A stretch of DNA of 64,000 nt, taken from Kitasatospora kifunensis (lineage in GTDB: Bacteria; Actinomycetota; Actinomycetes; Streptomycetales; Streptomycetaceae). Each line of letters begins with the position of its first letter. The first letter of the stretch is position 1. Below the pieces are notes generated by a model that ran no database searches, was not told the DNA's origin, and was given only the letters and a program-made list of their open reading frames with translations. The position numbers and the translations under genes were made by a program. The stretch is from positions 3,472,001 through 3,536,000 of the forward strand of contig NZ_JACHJV010000001.1 in assembly GCF_014203855.1 (NCBI RefSeq), read 5' to 3'. Positions 35,079-42,209 of this stretch are shown piece by piece.

Positions 35079-36188
35079 TCACCCCACCGGGTAGCGCTCG
35101 CGCCAGGCCGGCCCGGCACTCGGGCCGTGCAACTCGGCCCCGTGGCTCAGCTCCAGCACCAGGTCGTCCGCGAGCTGCAGGATGGTGCCGCGTCCCTCGA
35201 GTTCGGCCAGCCACTCGGCCGGCAGCGCGGTCTCCCCGTGCAACGCGCCCAGCAGGTTCCCGCAGACCGTCCCGGTGGAGTCGCTGTCTCCCGAGTGGTT
35301 GACCGCGAGCAGCAGCCCGGAGCGCACGTCCTCGGCGACCAGCGTGCAGTAGACGCCGATCGCCAGCGCCTCCTCGGCCACCCAGCCCTGCCCCAGCGAG
35401 GCGACCCGCTCCGCCGAGGGCTCACCGGCCCGCACCGCCGCCAGCGCTCCGTGCAGCGCCGCCGTGGTCTCCTCGTGCCCCGGCCGCTCGACCAGCAGCG
35501 CCAGCGCCAACTCGACGCCCTCCTCCACGCTGCCGCCGCGCAGCACGGTGTGCACGATGACGGCCAGCGCCCCGGCCGAGAGGTAGCCGGTCGGGTGGCC
35601 GTGCGTCAGCACCGAGCACTCGACGGCCAGTTGGAAGACCAGCGTGGGCTCCCAGCCGAGCAGCAGTCCGAACGGCGCGGCCCGCATCACCGTGCCGCAA
35701 CCCTTGGAGTGCGGGTTCTTGGGCGCCGCCAGGGTGCCGAGCCGTCCGGCATCGGGCCCGGACAGCCCCGACAGGCAGGCCTGACCGGGGGCCCGCCGGC
35801 TGTACAGCCACTCCTCGCGCCCCAGCCAGCCGAGGTCGCCGCGCCGCTCGTCCGGCCCCCAGCCGGACTGGGTCTCGGCCCAGCGCAGATAGGCCTGGTG
35901 AACGTCGGTGGGCGGGTGCCAGCCGCCGCTGCCCTGGCGGACGTGGGCGCGGATCAGGCCGTCGACGGTGAACAGGGTCATCTGGGTGTCGTCGGTGACC
36001 GCGCCGCGTGTGCCGTACGCCGGGACGTAACCGGTCACCCCCTGCGGGCCGTGCGCGGCGCGGATCCTGTCGAGCGGGTCGAACTCGATGCCGGCGCCGA
36101 GCGCGTCGCCGATCGCACCGCCGAGCAGGCAGCCTCGCACCCGGCTGCGGTAGTCCTGCTGCTGGGCGCGCGACCACAGGGGTATCAC
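35079..36188 (-). CDS. ADP-ribosylglycohydrolase family protein
   Basis: The 369-residue protein is a DraG/ARH-type hydrolase that removes ADP-ribose from proteins or small molecules using two Mg2+ ions. Metal ligands are visible in VTDDTQ (Asp66-Asp67) and HSGDSDSTG (Asp301 and Asp303), and the N-terminus carries GCLLGGAIGDALG. I used GTG 36188, preceded by GAAAGG; a GTG at 36245 would add 19 residues. It is downstream of the tRNA synthetase but separated from it by a strong hairpin. Substrate unknown. Confidence 0.9.
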   Translation of the reverse strand: MIPLWSRAQQQDYRSRVRGCLLGGAIGDALGAGIEFDPLDRIRAAHGPQGVTGYVPAYGTRGAVTDDTQMTLFTVDGLIRAHVRQGSGGWHPPTDVHQAYLRWAETQSGWGPDERRGDLGWLGREEWLYSRRAPGQACLSGLSGPDAGRLGTLAAPKNPHSKGCGTVMRAAPFGLLLGWEPTLVFQLAVECSVLTHGHPTGYLSAGALAVIVHTVLRGGSVEEGVELALALLVERPGHEETTAALHGALAAVRAGEPSAERVASLGQGWVAEEALAIGVYCTLVAEDVRSGLLLAVNHSGDSDSTGTVCGNLLGALHGETALPAEWLAELEGRGTILQLADDLVLELSHGAELHGPSAGPAWRERYPVG

Positions 36189-36275
36189 GAAGGACGGCCT
36201 TTCACTGGACGGCGGGACCCGCACCAGGGCCTCCCCGGGCGCCACCGCACTTTAATTCGTCCGGGTGACGCATGG

Positions 36276-36338
36276 CGACCGGTTGACGCCAGGGGCGGTG
36301 CCCGCCCCGCGGGTGCGGTCCCTGGCGTCAACCGGTCG
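36276..36338 (-). terminator. Large hairpin after the tRNA synthetase gene
   Basis: A perfect 19-bp inverted repeat (36276-36294 with 36320-36338) surrounds a GC-rich loop. It lies about 60 bases after the synthetase stop and before the glycohydrolase start. Confidence 0.65.
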
Positions 36339-36397
36339 AGCCAGCTCGGTCGGTTCGCTCGGTTCGGTCGGTTCGCTCGGTTCGCTCGGTTCGCTCG
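36338..36397. repeat. GGTTCGCTC-type tandem repeat
   Basis: About six copies of a 9-10-base GGTTCG(C/G)TC unit run from the terminator to the synthetase stop codon. They are non-coding. Confidence 0.7.
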
Positions 36398-36398
36398 G

Positions 36399-37772
36399 TT
36401 ACGGCGTCAGCCGGTTCGGGCCGCGGAAGAGGAAGACCGCCTCGCGCAGCGAGCCGAGCCCGAGCAGCGCCATCAGCATCCGGCCCAGACCCATCCCGAA
36501 ACCGCCGTGCGGCGGGCAGCCGAAGCGGAAGCAGTTCAGGTAGTCCGTCAGCGGCGCGGTGTCCATGCCCTTCTCGGCCGCCTGCTCGACCAACACCTCG
36601 TAGCGGTGCTCGCGTTGGGCGCCGGTGGTGACCTCCAGGCCGTTCCAGAGCAGGTCGAAGCTGAGCGTCAGGTCGGGCCGCCCCGCCGGTCTGGCGTGGT
36701 AGAACGGCCGGATGCTCGCCGGGTAGTGGGTGACGAAGACGAACTCGTGGCCCGTCTCGCGCAGGATGTGCGCCGACAGCGCCCGCTCGCCCTCGGGGTC
36801 CAGGTCGACCTTGGCACCCTCCGGGTCCCAGCCCAGCTCGCCACGGAGCAGCTGCTGCGCCTGCTCCATGGTGACCCGCGGGAACGGCGTGCTCGGGACG
36901 CGGACCTCGACGCCGTACTGCTCACGGATCTGCTCGCCGTGCCGCTCGGCGACCAGCGCCAGGGCGTGCGCGATCATCTCCTCCTCGAACCGCTGCACCT
37001 GCTCGACGTCCTCGATCCAGCCGAGTTCGACGTCCACGCCGGTGAACTCGGTGGCGTGGCGGGAGGTGTAGGAAGGTTCGGCGCGGAAGACCGGGCCGAT
37101 CTCGAAGACCCGGTCGATGCCGCCCGCGATCGCCATCTGCTTGTAGAACTGCGGCGACTGGGCCAGGTAGGCGCTGCCGCCGAAGTAGTCCAGGCGGAAC
37201 ACCTCGGCGCCGGACTCGGAGGCGGTGCCCATCAGCTTCGGGGTGTGCAGTTCGGTGCAGCCGGCGCCGTAGGCGTACTCGCGCATGCCCTGCTCGAAGG
37301 TGCTCTGGACCGCGAAGACCAGCCGGGCGGCGGGTCGCCGGCGCAGGTCCAGGAAGCGCCAGTCGAGCCGGGGCTCGGGCCCGGAGTGCTCGTCGATCGG
37401 CAGCGGCCCCGCGGCCCGGTTGAGCAGCTCGACCGACTCGGGGAGCAGTTCGAGGCCGCCCAGCTTCACCACCGGGTTGGCCACCACCCGGCCGGTGATC
37501 CGCACGGCGGACTCGGTGGTCAGGCCCTCCAGCAGGGCGGTCAGCTCGTCGGCACCCTTGCGGTGGGTCACCTGGACGACTCCGGTGTGGTCACGGACCA
37601 GGACGAACTGCATGGTGCTCTGCAGGCGCAGGGTCTGCACCCAGCCCGCGACGGTGACGCGTCGACCGATGCGCTCGGCGAGCTCGGCGACCAGGGTGCG
37701 CTCGGCGCCGCCGGCGCCACCAGGGCTCTTAGGGCTCTCGGGGCTCTCGGGGTGAGTGGTGGGGTGGATCAT
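36399..37772 (-). CDS. Archaeal-type aspartyl/asparaginyl-tRNA synthetase (T-box controlled)
   Basis: The 457-residue class IIb synthetase has an N-terminal OB anticodon-binding fold (about 20-130: VAGWVQTLRLQSTMQFVLVR) and a catalytic domain with motif 2 (FRAEPSYTSRHATEFTGVD) and QSPQFYKQ. It is the short archaeal form lacking the bacterial GAD insertion, so it is an extra AspRS (perhaps non-discriminating) or AsnRS. Motif 3 reads GMGLGRMLM, with Gly where Glu usually precedes the Arg. The upstream T-box specifier appears to be GAC, favouring Asp. ATG 37772 has GGAGG upstream; the stop is TAA. Confidence 0.9.
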   Translation of the reverse strand: MIHPTTHPESPESPKSPGGAGGAERTLVAELAERIGRRVTVAGWVQTLRLQSTMQFVLVRDHTGVVQVTHRKGADELTALLEGLTTESAVRITGRVVANPVVKLGGLELLPESVELLNRAAGPLPIDEHSGPEPRLDWRFLDLRRRPAARLVFAVQSTFEQGMREYAYGAGCTELHTPKLMGTASESGAEVFRLDYFGGSAYLAQSPQFYKQMAIAGGIDRVFEIGPVFRAEPSYTSRHATEFTGVDVELGWIEDVEQVQRFEEEMIAHALALVAERHGEQIREQYGVEVRVPSTPFPRVTMEQAQQLLRGELGWDPEGAKVDLDPEGERALSAHILRETGHEFVFVTHYPASIRPFYHARPAGRPDLTLSFDLLWNGLEVTTGAQREHRYEVLVEQAAEKGMDTAPLTDYLNCFRFGCPPHGGFGMGLGRMLMALLGLGSLREAVFLFRGPNRLTP

Positions 37773-37799
37773 CGCAGTCCTCCAGGGACCTTGGCTGAT

Positions 37800-38005
37800 C
37801 CCTTGGACGTGCGGGCGAGAAGGGTGACTCGCGGTGCCACCGCACGTTCGCCGCCACCCGGTGAGGCTCGGGTCGGGTGGCGACCTCATTGCACTGCTCG
37901 GCGCTCCGGAGTGTCTTCACCGTGGGGCACGAGGCCGCCTTCACAGCTGCCGGCGGCTCTCTCGGCTCGCGGAATCCCGCGGCTACTCGTCTCCTTCATC
38001 GCGCT
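37800..38005 (-). ncRNA. T-box riboswitch (apparent Asp specifier GAC)
   Basis: The minus-strand leader shows a classical T-box layout. Stem I base GGAG (37994-37991) pairs with CTCC (37911-37908). The specifier loop has AGTA (37987-37984) opposite GTGAA-GAC-A, so the specifier is GAC at 37915-37913. The distal conserved part GAGAGCC...CTGTGAAGGC is present. The T-box TGGCACCGCG is at 37839-37830; its UGGC bulge pairs with GCCA ends, matching the G73 of tRNA-Asp. ACGTGCGG/CCGCACGT (37847-37807) makes the competing hairpin. No clear T-run follows, so transcriptional or translational control is open. Confidence 0.85.
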
Positions 38006-38012
38006 GAGCAGG

Positions 38013-38042
38013 AGGATAGACAGGACGCCGACGGACACGCAA
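38013..38042 (-). promoter_or_regulatory. Promoter of the T-box transcript
   Basis: TTGCGT (38042-38037), 18 bases, then TATCCT (38018-38013) puts the start near 38006, just before T-box stem I. The -10 lies in an 11-bp inverted repeat, GGATAGACAGG at 38014-38024 with its complement at 38062-38072, which may end the trx transcript or act as an operator. Confidence 0.55.
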
Positions 38043-38093
38043 CGACATTCGCACGCTGCGCCCTGTCTATCCCTCGTGCTGGTGACGGTAGGT

Positions 38094-38420
38094 TCAGACC
38101 ACCTCGGCCAGCTCGCGCAGCAGCTTGGCCTTGGCCCGGGCGCCGACCATCGACTTCACCGGCTCGCCCCCCTTGAAGACGATCAGGGTGGGCATCGAGA
38201 GCACCCCGTAGGCGGTCTGGGTCTCGGGGTTGAAGTCCACGTTCACCGAGACCACCTTGATCCGGTGCGCCTCCTCCACCGCGACCGCGTCCAGCACCGG
38301 CGCGATCATCCGGCAGGGCGGGCACCAGTCGGCGGTGAAGTCCACCAGCACCGGCAGCTCGGACTGCAGCACCTGCTCCGCGAAGGTCGCGTCGGTCACT
38401 TCAAGCACGTGGTCGGCCAT
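38094..38420 (-). CDS. Thioredoxin (CPPC active site)
   Basis: The 108-residue thioredoxin fold has active site WCPPC (Cys33, Cys36), with Pro instead of the usual Gly, and the cis-Pro motif SMPTL. It reduces disulfides in the cytosol. CPPC is seen in some thioredoxin-like proteins and would shift the redox potential. The ATG at 38420 has AAGGG upstream and begins 4 bases after the merR stop, so the two are co-transcribed and likely induced together. Confidence 0.92.
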   Translation of the reverse strand: MADHVLEVTDATFAEQVLQSELPVLVDFTADWCPPCRMIAPVLDAVAVEEAHRIKVVSVNVDFNPETQTAYGVLSMPTLIVFKGGEPVKSMVGARAKAKLLRELAEVV

Positions 38421-38424
38421 CTGC

Positions 38425-38841
38425 TCACCCTTCATGATTCATCTGATGTTCGGTCAGTTCGCACCTGGGCTCGGCGTCCACGCTCGCCACCATCAGCTCG
38501 GCGCGGGCCAGTTGCCCCGCCACCTGCTCGCGCACCGCACCGAGCCGGGCCAGGCAGTCGTCCAGCTCGGCCAACTTGCGCCGGTACACCTCCAGCGAGG
38601 CCGGGCAGCTGGCCCCGTCGGGGTGCCCCGCCCGCAGGCACTCCACGAAGGGGCGGGTGTCCTCCAGCTCGAAGCCGAAATCCTGCAGCAGCCGGATCTG
38701 CCGGACCAACCGCAGCTCCTCCTCGCCGTAGGCCCGGTACCCGTTCCCGGTGCGCCGGGCCGTCAGCAGGCCCCGCGCCTCGTAGTAGCGCAGGGTGCGG
38801 GTGGTCGTCCCCGCCCGCTCCGCCAGCTCCCCGATCCGCAT
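38425..38841 (-). CDS. MerR-family regulator
   Basis: The 138-residue MerR protein has the N-terminal winged helix (about 1-70: MRIGELAERAGTTTRTLRYY) and a dimerisation helix. Cys68, Cys79 (ECLRAGHPDGASC) and one Cys near the end could bind a metal or sense thiol stress, though spacing differs from SoxR and CueR. ATG 38841 has GGAGG upstream. With thioredoxin directly downstream and a MerR-type palindrome in its promoter, it probably controls this operon. Confidence 0.92.
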   Translation of the reverse strand: MRIGELAERAGTTTRTLRYYEARGLLTARRTGNGYRAYGEEELRLVRQIRLLQDFGFELEDTRPFVECLRAGHPDGASCPASLEVYRRKLAELDDCLARLGAVREQVAGQLARAELMVASVDAEPRCELTEHQMNHEG

Positions 38842-38872
38842 GGTGTCCGCCTCCTGCCCGCTCGACCACTCA

Positions 38873-38900
38873 ACGGTAGACCTTGACGCTGACGTTAAGG
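38873..38900 (-). promoter_or_regulatory. MerR-type operator/promoter
   Basis: The 20-base near-palindrome CCTTGACG-CTGA-CGTTAAGG (38881-38900, one mismatch) lies immediately upstream of a -10 like TACCGT (38878-38873). A weak -35 would sit 20 bases upstream of the -10, leaving the palindrome in a long spacer, the arrangement MerR proteins act on. Confidence 0.65.
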
Positions 38901-39007
38901 CCAGCGCGAGCCCGGCCCACGGGAGGGAAACCACAGGCGCTGGCGGTTGATTCCTGCGGCGTTCGTCGGGGCGAGCCCTCCGCCCCCCCGGGGCGCCGCC
39001 GGGCCGC

Positions 39008-39907
39008 TCAGCAGTCGGCGAGGCGGGCCAGCTCAGGGCCGGTGAGCCGCAGGGCGGCGGCCGCCACGTTCTCGACCAGGTGCTCCGGATTGCCCGTGCC
39101 CGGGATGGCCAGCACGTGCTCGCCCTGCTGGAGGGTCCAGGCCAGCCGGACCTGGGCGACCGAGGCGCCGTGCGCCCGTGCGATGTCGAGCACCGCCGCC
39201 TGGTCACCCGCGCGCTCGGCCGGGCCGCCCTCGCGCCCCTCACCGGCGATCGCGAAGAACGGCACGAACGCGATGCGCTGCTCCCCACAGGCCTCCAGCA
39301 CCGCCTGCTGCTCGGCCGTGGCGCCGATGCCGTAACGGTTCTGCACGCAGACCACCGGCGCGATCCGCTGGGCGGCCGCGAGGTGGTCGAGCCCGACGTT
39401 GGAGAGGCCGAGGTGGCGGACCAGCCCGGCCTCCCGCAGCTCGGCCAGCGCGCCGAACAGCTCGACGAAGGGCGCCAGTTGCTTGCCCCTGATCCGCAGG
39501 TTGACCACGTCGAGGTGGTCCCGGCCGAGCTGGCGCAGGTTCTCCTCCACCTGTCCGCGCAACTGCTCGGGCGTGGCCCAGAGCCACTCCCCCGAGGGGT
39601 CCCGCCCCGGCCCCACCTTGGTGGTGATCACCAGGTCGTCCGAGTACGGGGCCAGCGCCGAGTTGATCAGCTCGTTGGCGGACCGCAGCGAGGAGAAGTA
39701 GAACGCGGCGGTGTCGAGGTGGTTCACCCCGAGCTCGACCGCGCGCCGTAGCACGCCCAGCACCTTGGCCCGGTCGCTCGGCACCCCGCGGTCGAAGGCA
39801 CCGCTACCGGTCAGGCGCATGGCGCCGAAGCCGAGCCGATTGACCGTCAGATCGCCGAGCCGCCAGGTACCGGCGGCGGATGCGGGGGGCGCGTGAGGGA
39901 ACGTCAT
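39008..39907 (-). CDS. Aldo/keto reductase
   Basis: The 299-residue TIM-barrel oxidoreductase uses NADPH to reduce carbonyls. Tetrad residues Asp and Tyr are in LDTAAFY and Lys in ITTKVG, but at the usual His position (five after the Asp of LDVVNLR) there is Arg. The motif NRYGI and the C-terminal IPGTGNPEHLVENV cofactor region are typical of actinobacterial members. ATG 39907. It is upstream of merR-trx but 166 bases away, so probably separate. Confidence 0.9.
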   Translation of the reverse strand: MTFPHAPPASAAGTWRLGDLTVNRLGFGAMRLTGSGAFDRGVPSDRAKVLGVLRRAVELGVNHLDTAAFYFSSLRSANELINSALAPYSDDLVITTKVGPGRDPSGEWLWATPEQLRGQVEENLRQLGRDHLDVVNLRIRGKQLAPFVELFGALAELREAGLVRHLGLSNVGLDHLAAAQRIAPVVCVQNRYGIGATAEQQAVLEACGEQRIAFVPFFAIAGEGREGGPAERAGDQAAVLDIARAHGASVAQVRLAWTLQQGEHVLAIPGTGNPEHLVENVAAAALRLTGPELARLADC

Positions 39908-40063
39908 GCGGCGGAGTTAATCACATCGGAGCGAAATATCCGAAGGCCCCAATTAACGGGCGAATTACCCACATTGGCAACGATCGGAGTCGTGCGGAAG
40001 TTCCCGGTGGACCAGGCTGGAGCGGTCCCCTGCGCCGCTCCAGTCGAGTCCCGTTCCGCCGGG

Positions 40064-41029
40064 TCAGTCGATGTCGCAGTCGCCAGGCTTCGTATCCTGC
40101 GGGCAGGGCAGCCGGCTGACGGTCTTCGCGAACGCCACGCCTGCGTCCACCACGGACTGCGGCACCTTCATCTGCCACTGGGGGCTCTGCGCGATCGCCT
40201 CCCAGCCGGGCAGACCGACCGGCGGCTTGTCGCGCGTCACCGTGAGGTTCGGACCAGGGGTGCCGGTGTACTGGTCCAGCGTCGCGTTGGCCGCGGTGAT
40301 CGACACCTCGGTGCCGTCGGGCCGGAACACCTTGACGCTTTCGTCGTACAGGCCGTAGCCGTCGGTGCCGGTGATGTAGCCGAGCACCTTGGTGCCGTCC
40401 GGCAGTTGCCTCACCTGGCAGCTCGGGTGCTCGTAGCCGGGCTTACGCCCCCCCTCGTCCACACCGCCCTTCCAGTTGGTGCAGTCGGTCATAGGAGCGC
40501 GAATCCCGGTAGGGATGGGGGCATTGCTCACCGTCACCATGACGGTGGAGGCTCCGGCGCCGTCGTTGTACTGGAGTTCGACATAGCGCGTGTGGGCGTT
40601 GTCGTTGAACTTGACCGCGTACGTGTCCAGTTTGCCCAGCTGCGCACCGGGCGGCAGCTGGTCGTTGAGGATCTTCAGCATCGCCTGCCAGGTGAGGTCC
40701 GCCGTGGCGGGCTGGGTGCTCGGGCTCGCGCTCAGACTCGCACTCGCACTCGCCGAAGCAGAGGGGCTGGCGGACGGCCCACCTGACGCAGCGGTCGCGT
40801 CCGCCGCCTGCATGCTGTGCGACGACCCGCTGCTCCCCAGCCCCACCACCGCCCCCGCCGTCACCAGTGCGGCCACCACCACTGCCGCACCGGCGACCTG
40901 CAGCCCCCGGCGGATCCGGCGCCGCCGACGCCCGTCCCGGCTGCCCTCCGCGATCATCAGCGCGATCGGCGGGTCCAGCTCGTCGACGCTCTTCACCAGC
41001 ATTTCGGTCAGATCGTCTTCAAAGTCCAT
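40064..41029 (-). CDS. Single-pass membrane protein paired with ECF sigma factor
   Basis: The 321-residue protein has an N-terminal cytoplasmic part (about 1-42) with an ELDPPIALMIAEG segment, one membrane helix (about 45-65), a Ser/Ala/Pro linker, and an external domain of about 200 residues with several Cys. It follows the ECF gene by 30 bases. The layout fits an anti-sigma-like regulator or a co-expressed surface protein, but no zinc-binding anti-sigma motif is seen. ATG 41029. Confidence 0.75.
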   Translation of the reverse strand: MDFEDDLTEMLVKSVDELDPPIALMIAEGSRDGRRRRRIRRGLQVAGAAVVVAALVTAGAVVGLGSSGSSHSMQAADATAASGGPSASPSASASASASLSASPSTQPATADLTWQAMLKILNDQLPPGAQLGKLDTYAVKFNDNAHTRYVELQYNDGAGASTVMVTVSNAPIPTGIRAPMTDCTNWKGGVDEGGRKPGYEHPSCQVRQLPDGTKVLGYITGTDGYGLYDESVKVFRPDGTEVSITAANATLDQYTGTPGPNLTVTRDKPPVGLPGWEAIAQSPQWQMKVPQSVVDAGVAFAKTVSRLPCPQDTKPGDCDID

Positions 41030-41059
41030 CGAGAGGTCCTCTTGTAGTCTCGTGCCTGT

Positions 41060-41572
41060 TCACCCGCGGAACAGCAGCTCGCGATCGTCGGCCAGCAGTT
41101 CGCGCAACCGGGCCAGCGAACGCGTGTTGAGGCTCTTGACGGCACCCGCGCTGATCCCCAACACCTCGGCCACCGCCTCGATGCTGTAGTCCTCCAGGTA
41201 CCGCAGCACCACCACCGCCCGGTTGCGCGGCGGCAGTTGGCTCAGCGCCGCGACCAGCGTCACCCGCAACTCGGTCGCTTCCCCGTGCCCGCCGGAGGGC
41301 TGGTCGGGTATCGCGGCGACCACCAACTCGCCCGAGCGGCGCAGCCGACGGTGCGAGAGGTAGGTGCGCAGCAGCGCCTTGCGGGCATACGCGTCGATCG
41401 CGACGGCCTCACCGTTTCGCTGCAGCCGCCCCCACACCGCGTAGAGCTTCGCGAGCGTCGTCTGCACCAGGTCCTGCGCCTGGTGCCAGTCCCCGCACAT
41501 CAGGTACGCGACCTGGAAGAGTTTTCGGGCCCTTGAGGAGGCGAATTCCTCGAAGCCGAGCCCCTCGTGCAT
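41060..41572 (-). CDS. SigE-family ECF sigma factor
   Basis: The 170-residue ECF factor has region 2 (FQVAYLMCGDWHQAQDLVQT) and region 4 (LPPRNRAVVVLRYLEDYSIE, then AVAEVLGISAGAVKSLNTRS), matching the actinobacterial SigE (TIGR02983-like) group. I chose ATG 41572, which has GGGGG upstream and fits family length; a GTG at 41614 is in frame. It probably drives its own operon with the membrane partner downstream. Confidence 0.9.
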   Translation of the reverse strand: MHEGLGFEEFASSRARKLFQVAYLMCGDWHQAQDLVQTTLAKLYAVWGRLQRNGEAVAIDAYARKALLRTYLSHRRLRRSGELVVAAIPDQPSGGHGEATELRVTLVAALSQLPPRNRAVVVLRYLEDYSIEAVAEVLGISAGAVKSLNTRSLARLRELLADDRELLFRG

Positions 41573-41716
41573 GTGGTCCCCCGGTGGTCCTGCGGTGTCC
41601 GTATCGATCGTCACCCCATAGGACGCCTTGCCGTCGCAGGAGGTATCACGGAGATCCGCAGTCGGAGCCGTACTGTCGAGGGTCGTAACCGATCACGCAC
41701 AGAAAGGGCCGGGCAG

Positions 41717-42202
41717 ATGGCCGAGGCGATGACACCGGCCGGTGGGTTCGCGGGGCGGCGGCGGGTGCTGGTGGTCTGCAAGGGCAACACCTGCCGCAGC
41801 CCGGCGGCGGCCGCCGTCATCACGGAGCTGTCCGGTGGCACGCTCGACGTGCGCTCCGCAGGAACCCACGCCCGGCCCGTGGGCGGACCGGCGTCCCCGT
41901 TGATGGTCGAGGCCATGGCTGCAGCGGGCTACGACCTGTCCGGCCACCGGAGCACGCTGCTCGACACCGCACTGGTCGACTGGGCCGACGATCTGGTGGC
42001 GGCGGACGAGGAGACGGCGCGGGCGGTGGCAGCGCTCGCCGGCCCCGGCCGGGCGGTGCGGCTGCTGGGGTCGGGCATCCCGGACCCGTGGGGCGGGGAT
42101 GTGGCGGAGTACGCCAGGGCGGTGCGGCGGATCCAGCAGGCGGCGCGGGAGTACTGCGCCACGCGGGAGCGGGGAGCCGACGACGGCCGACCGAGTGGCT
42201 GA
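41717..42202 (+). CDS. Low-molecular-weight protein tyrosine phosphatase-like protein
   Basis: The 161-residue protein has the LMW-PTP P-loop VCKGNTCRS with nucleophile Cys21 and Arg27, and the general acid in IPDPWGGD (Asp123). Related proteins remove phosphate from tyrosine or act as arsenate reductases; the DP motif favours phosphatase. Tyr usually follows DP, while here it is Trp. ATG 41717 has AAAGGG upstream. It is divergent from the ECF operon and runs toward the kinase gene. Confidence 0.88.
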   Translation: MAEAMTPAGGFAGRRRVLVVCKGNTCRSPAAAAVITELSGGTLDVRSAGTHARPVGGPASPLMVEAMAAAGYDLSGHRSTLLDTALVDWADDLVAADEETARAVAALAGPGRAVRLLGSGIPDPWGGDVAEYARAVRRIQQAAREYCATRERGADDGRPSG

Positions 42203-42209
42203 CGTAGCG

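Noticed and set aside
35127..38879. 1250-codon open frame on the + strand
   Set aside because: It runs antisense through four recognisable genes and the T-box leader.
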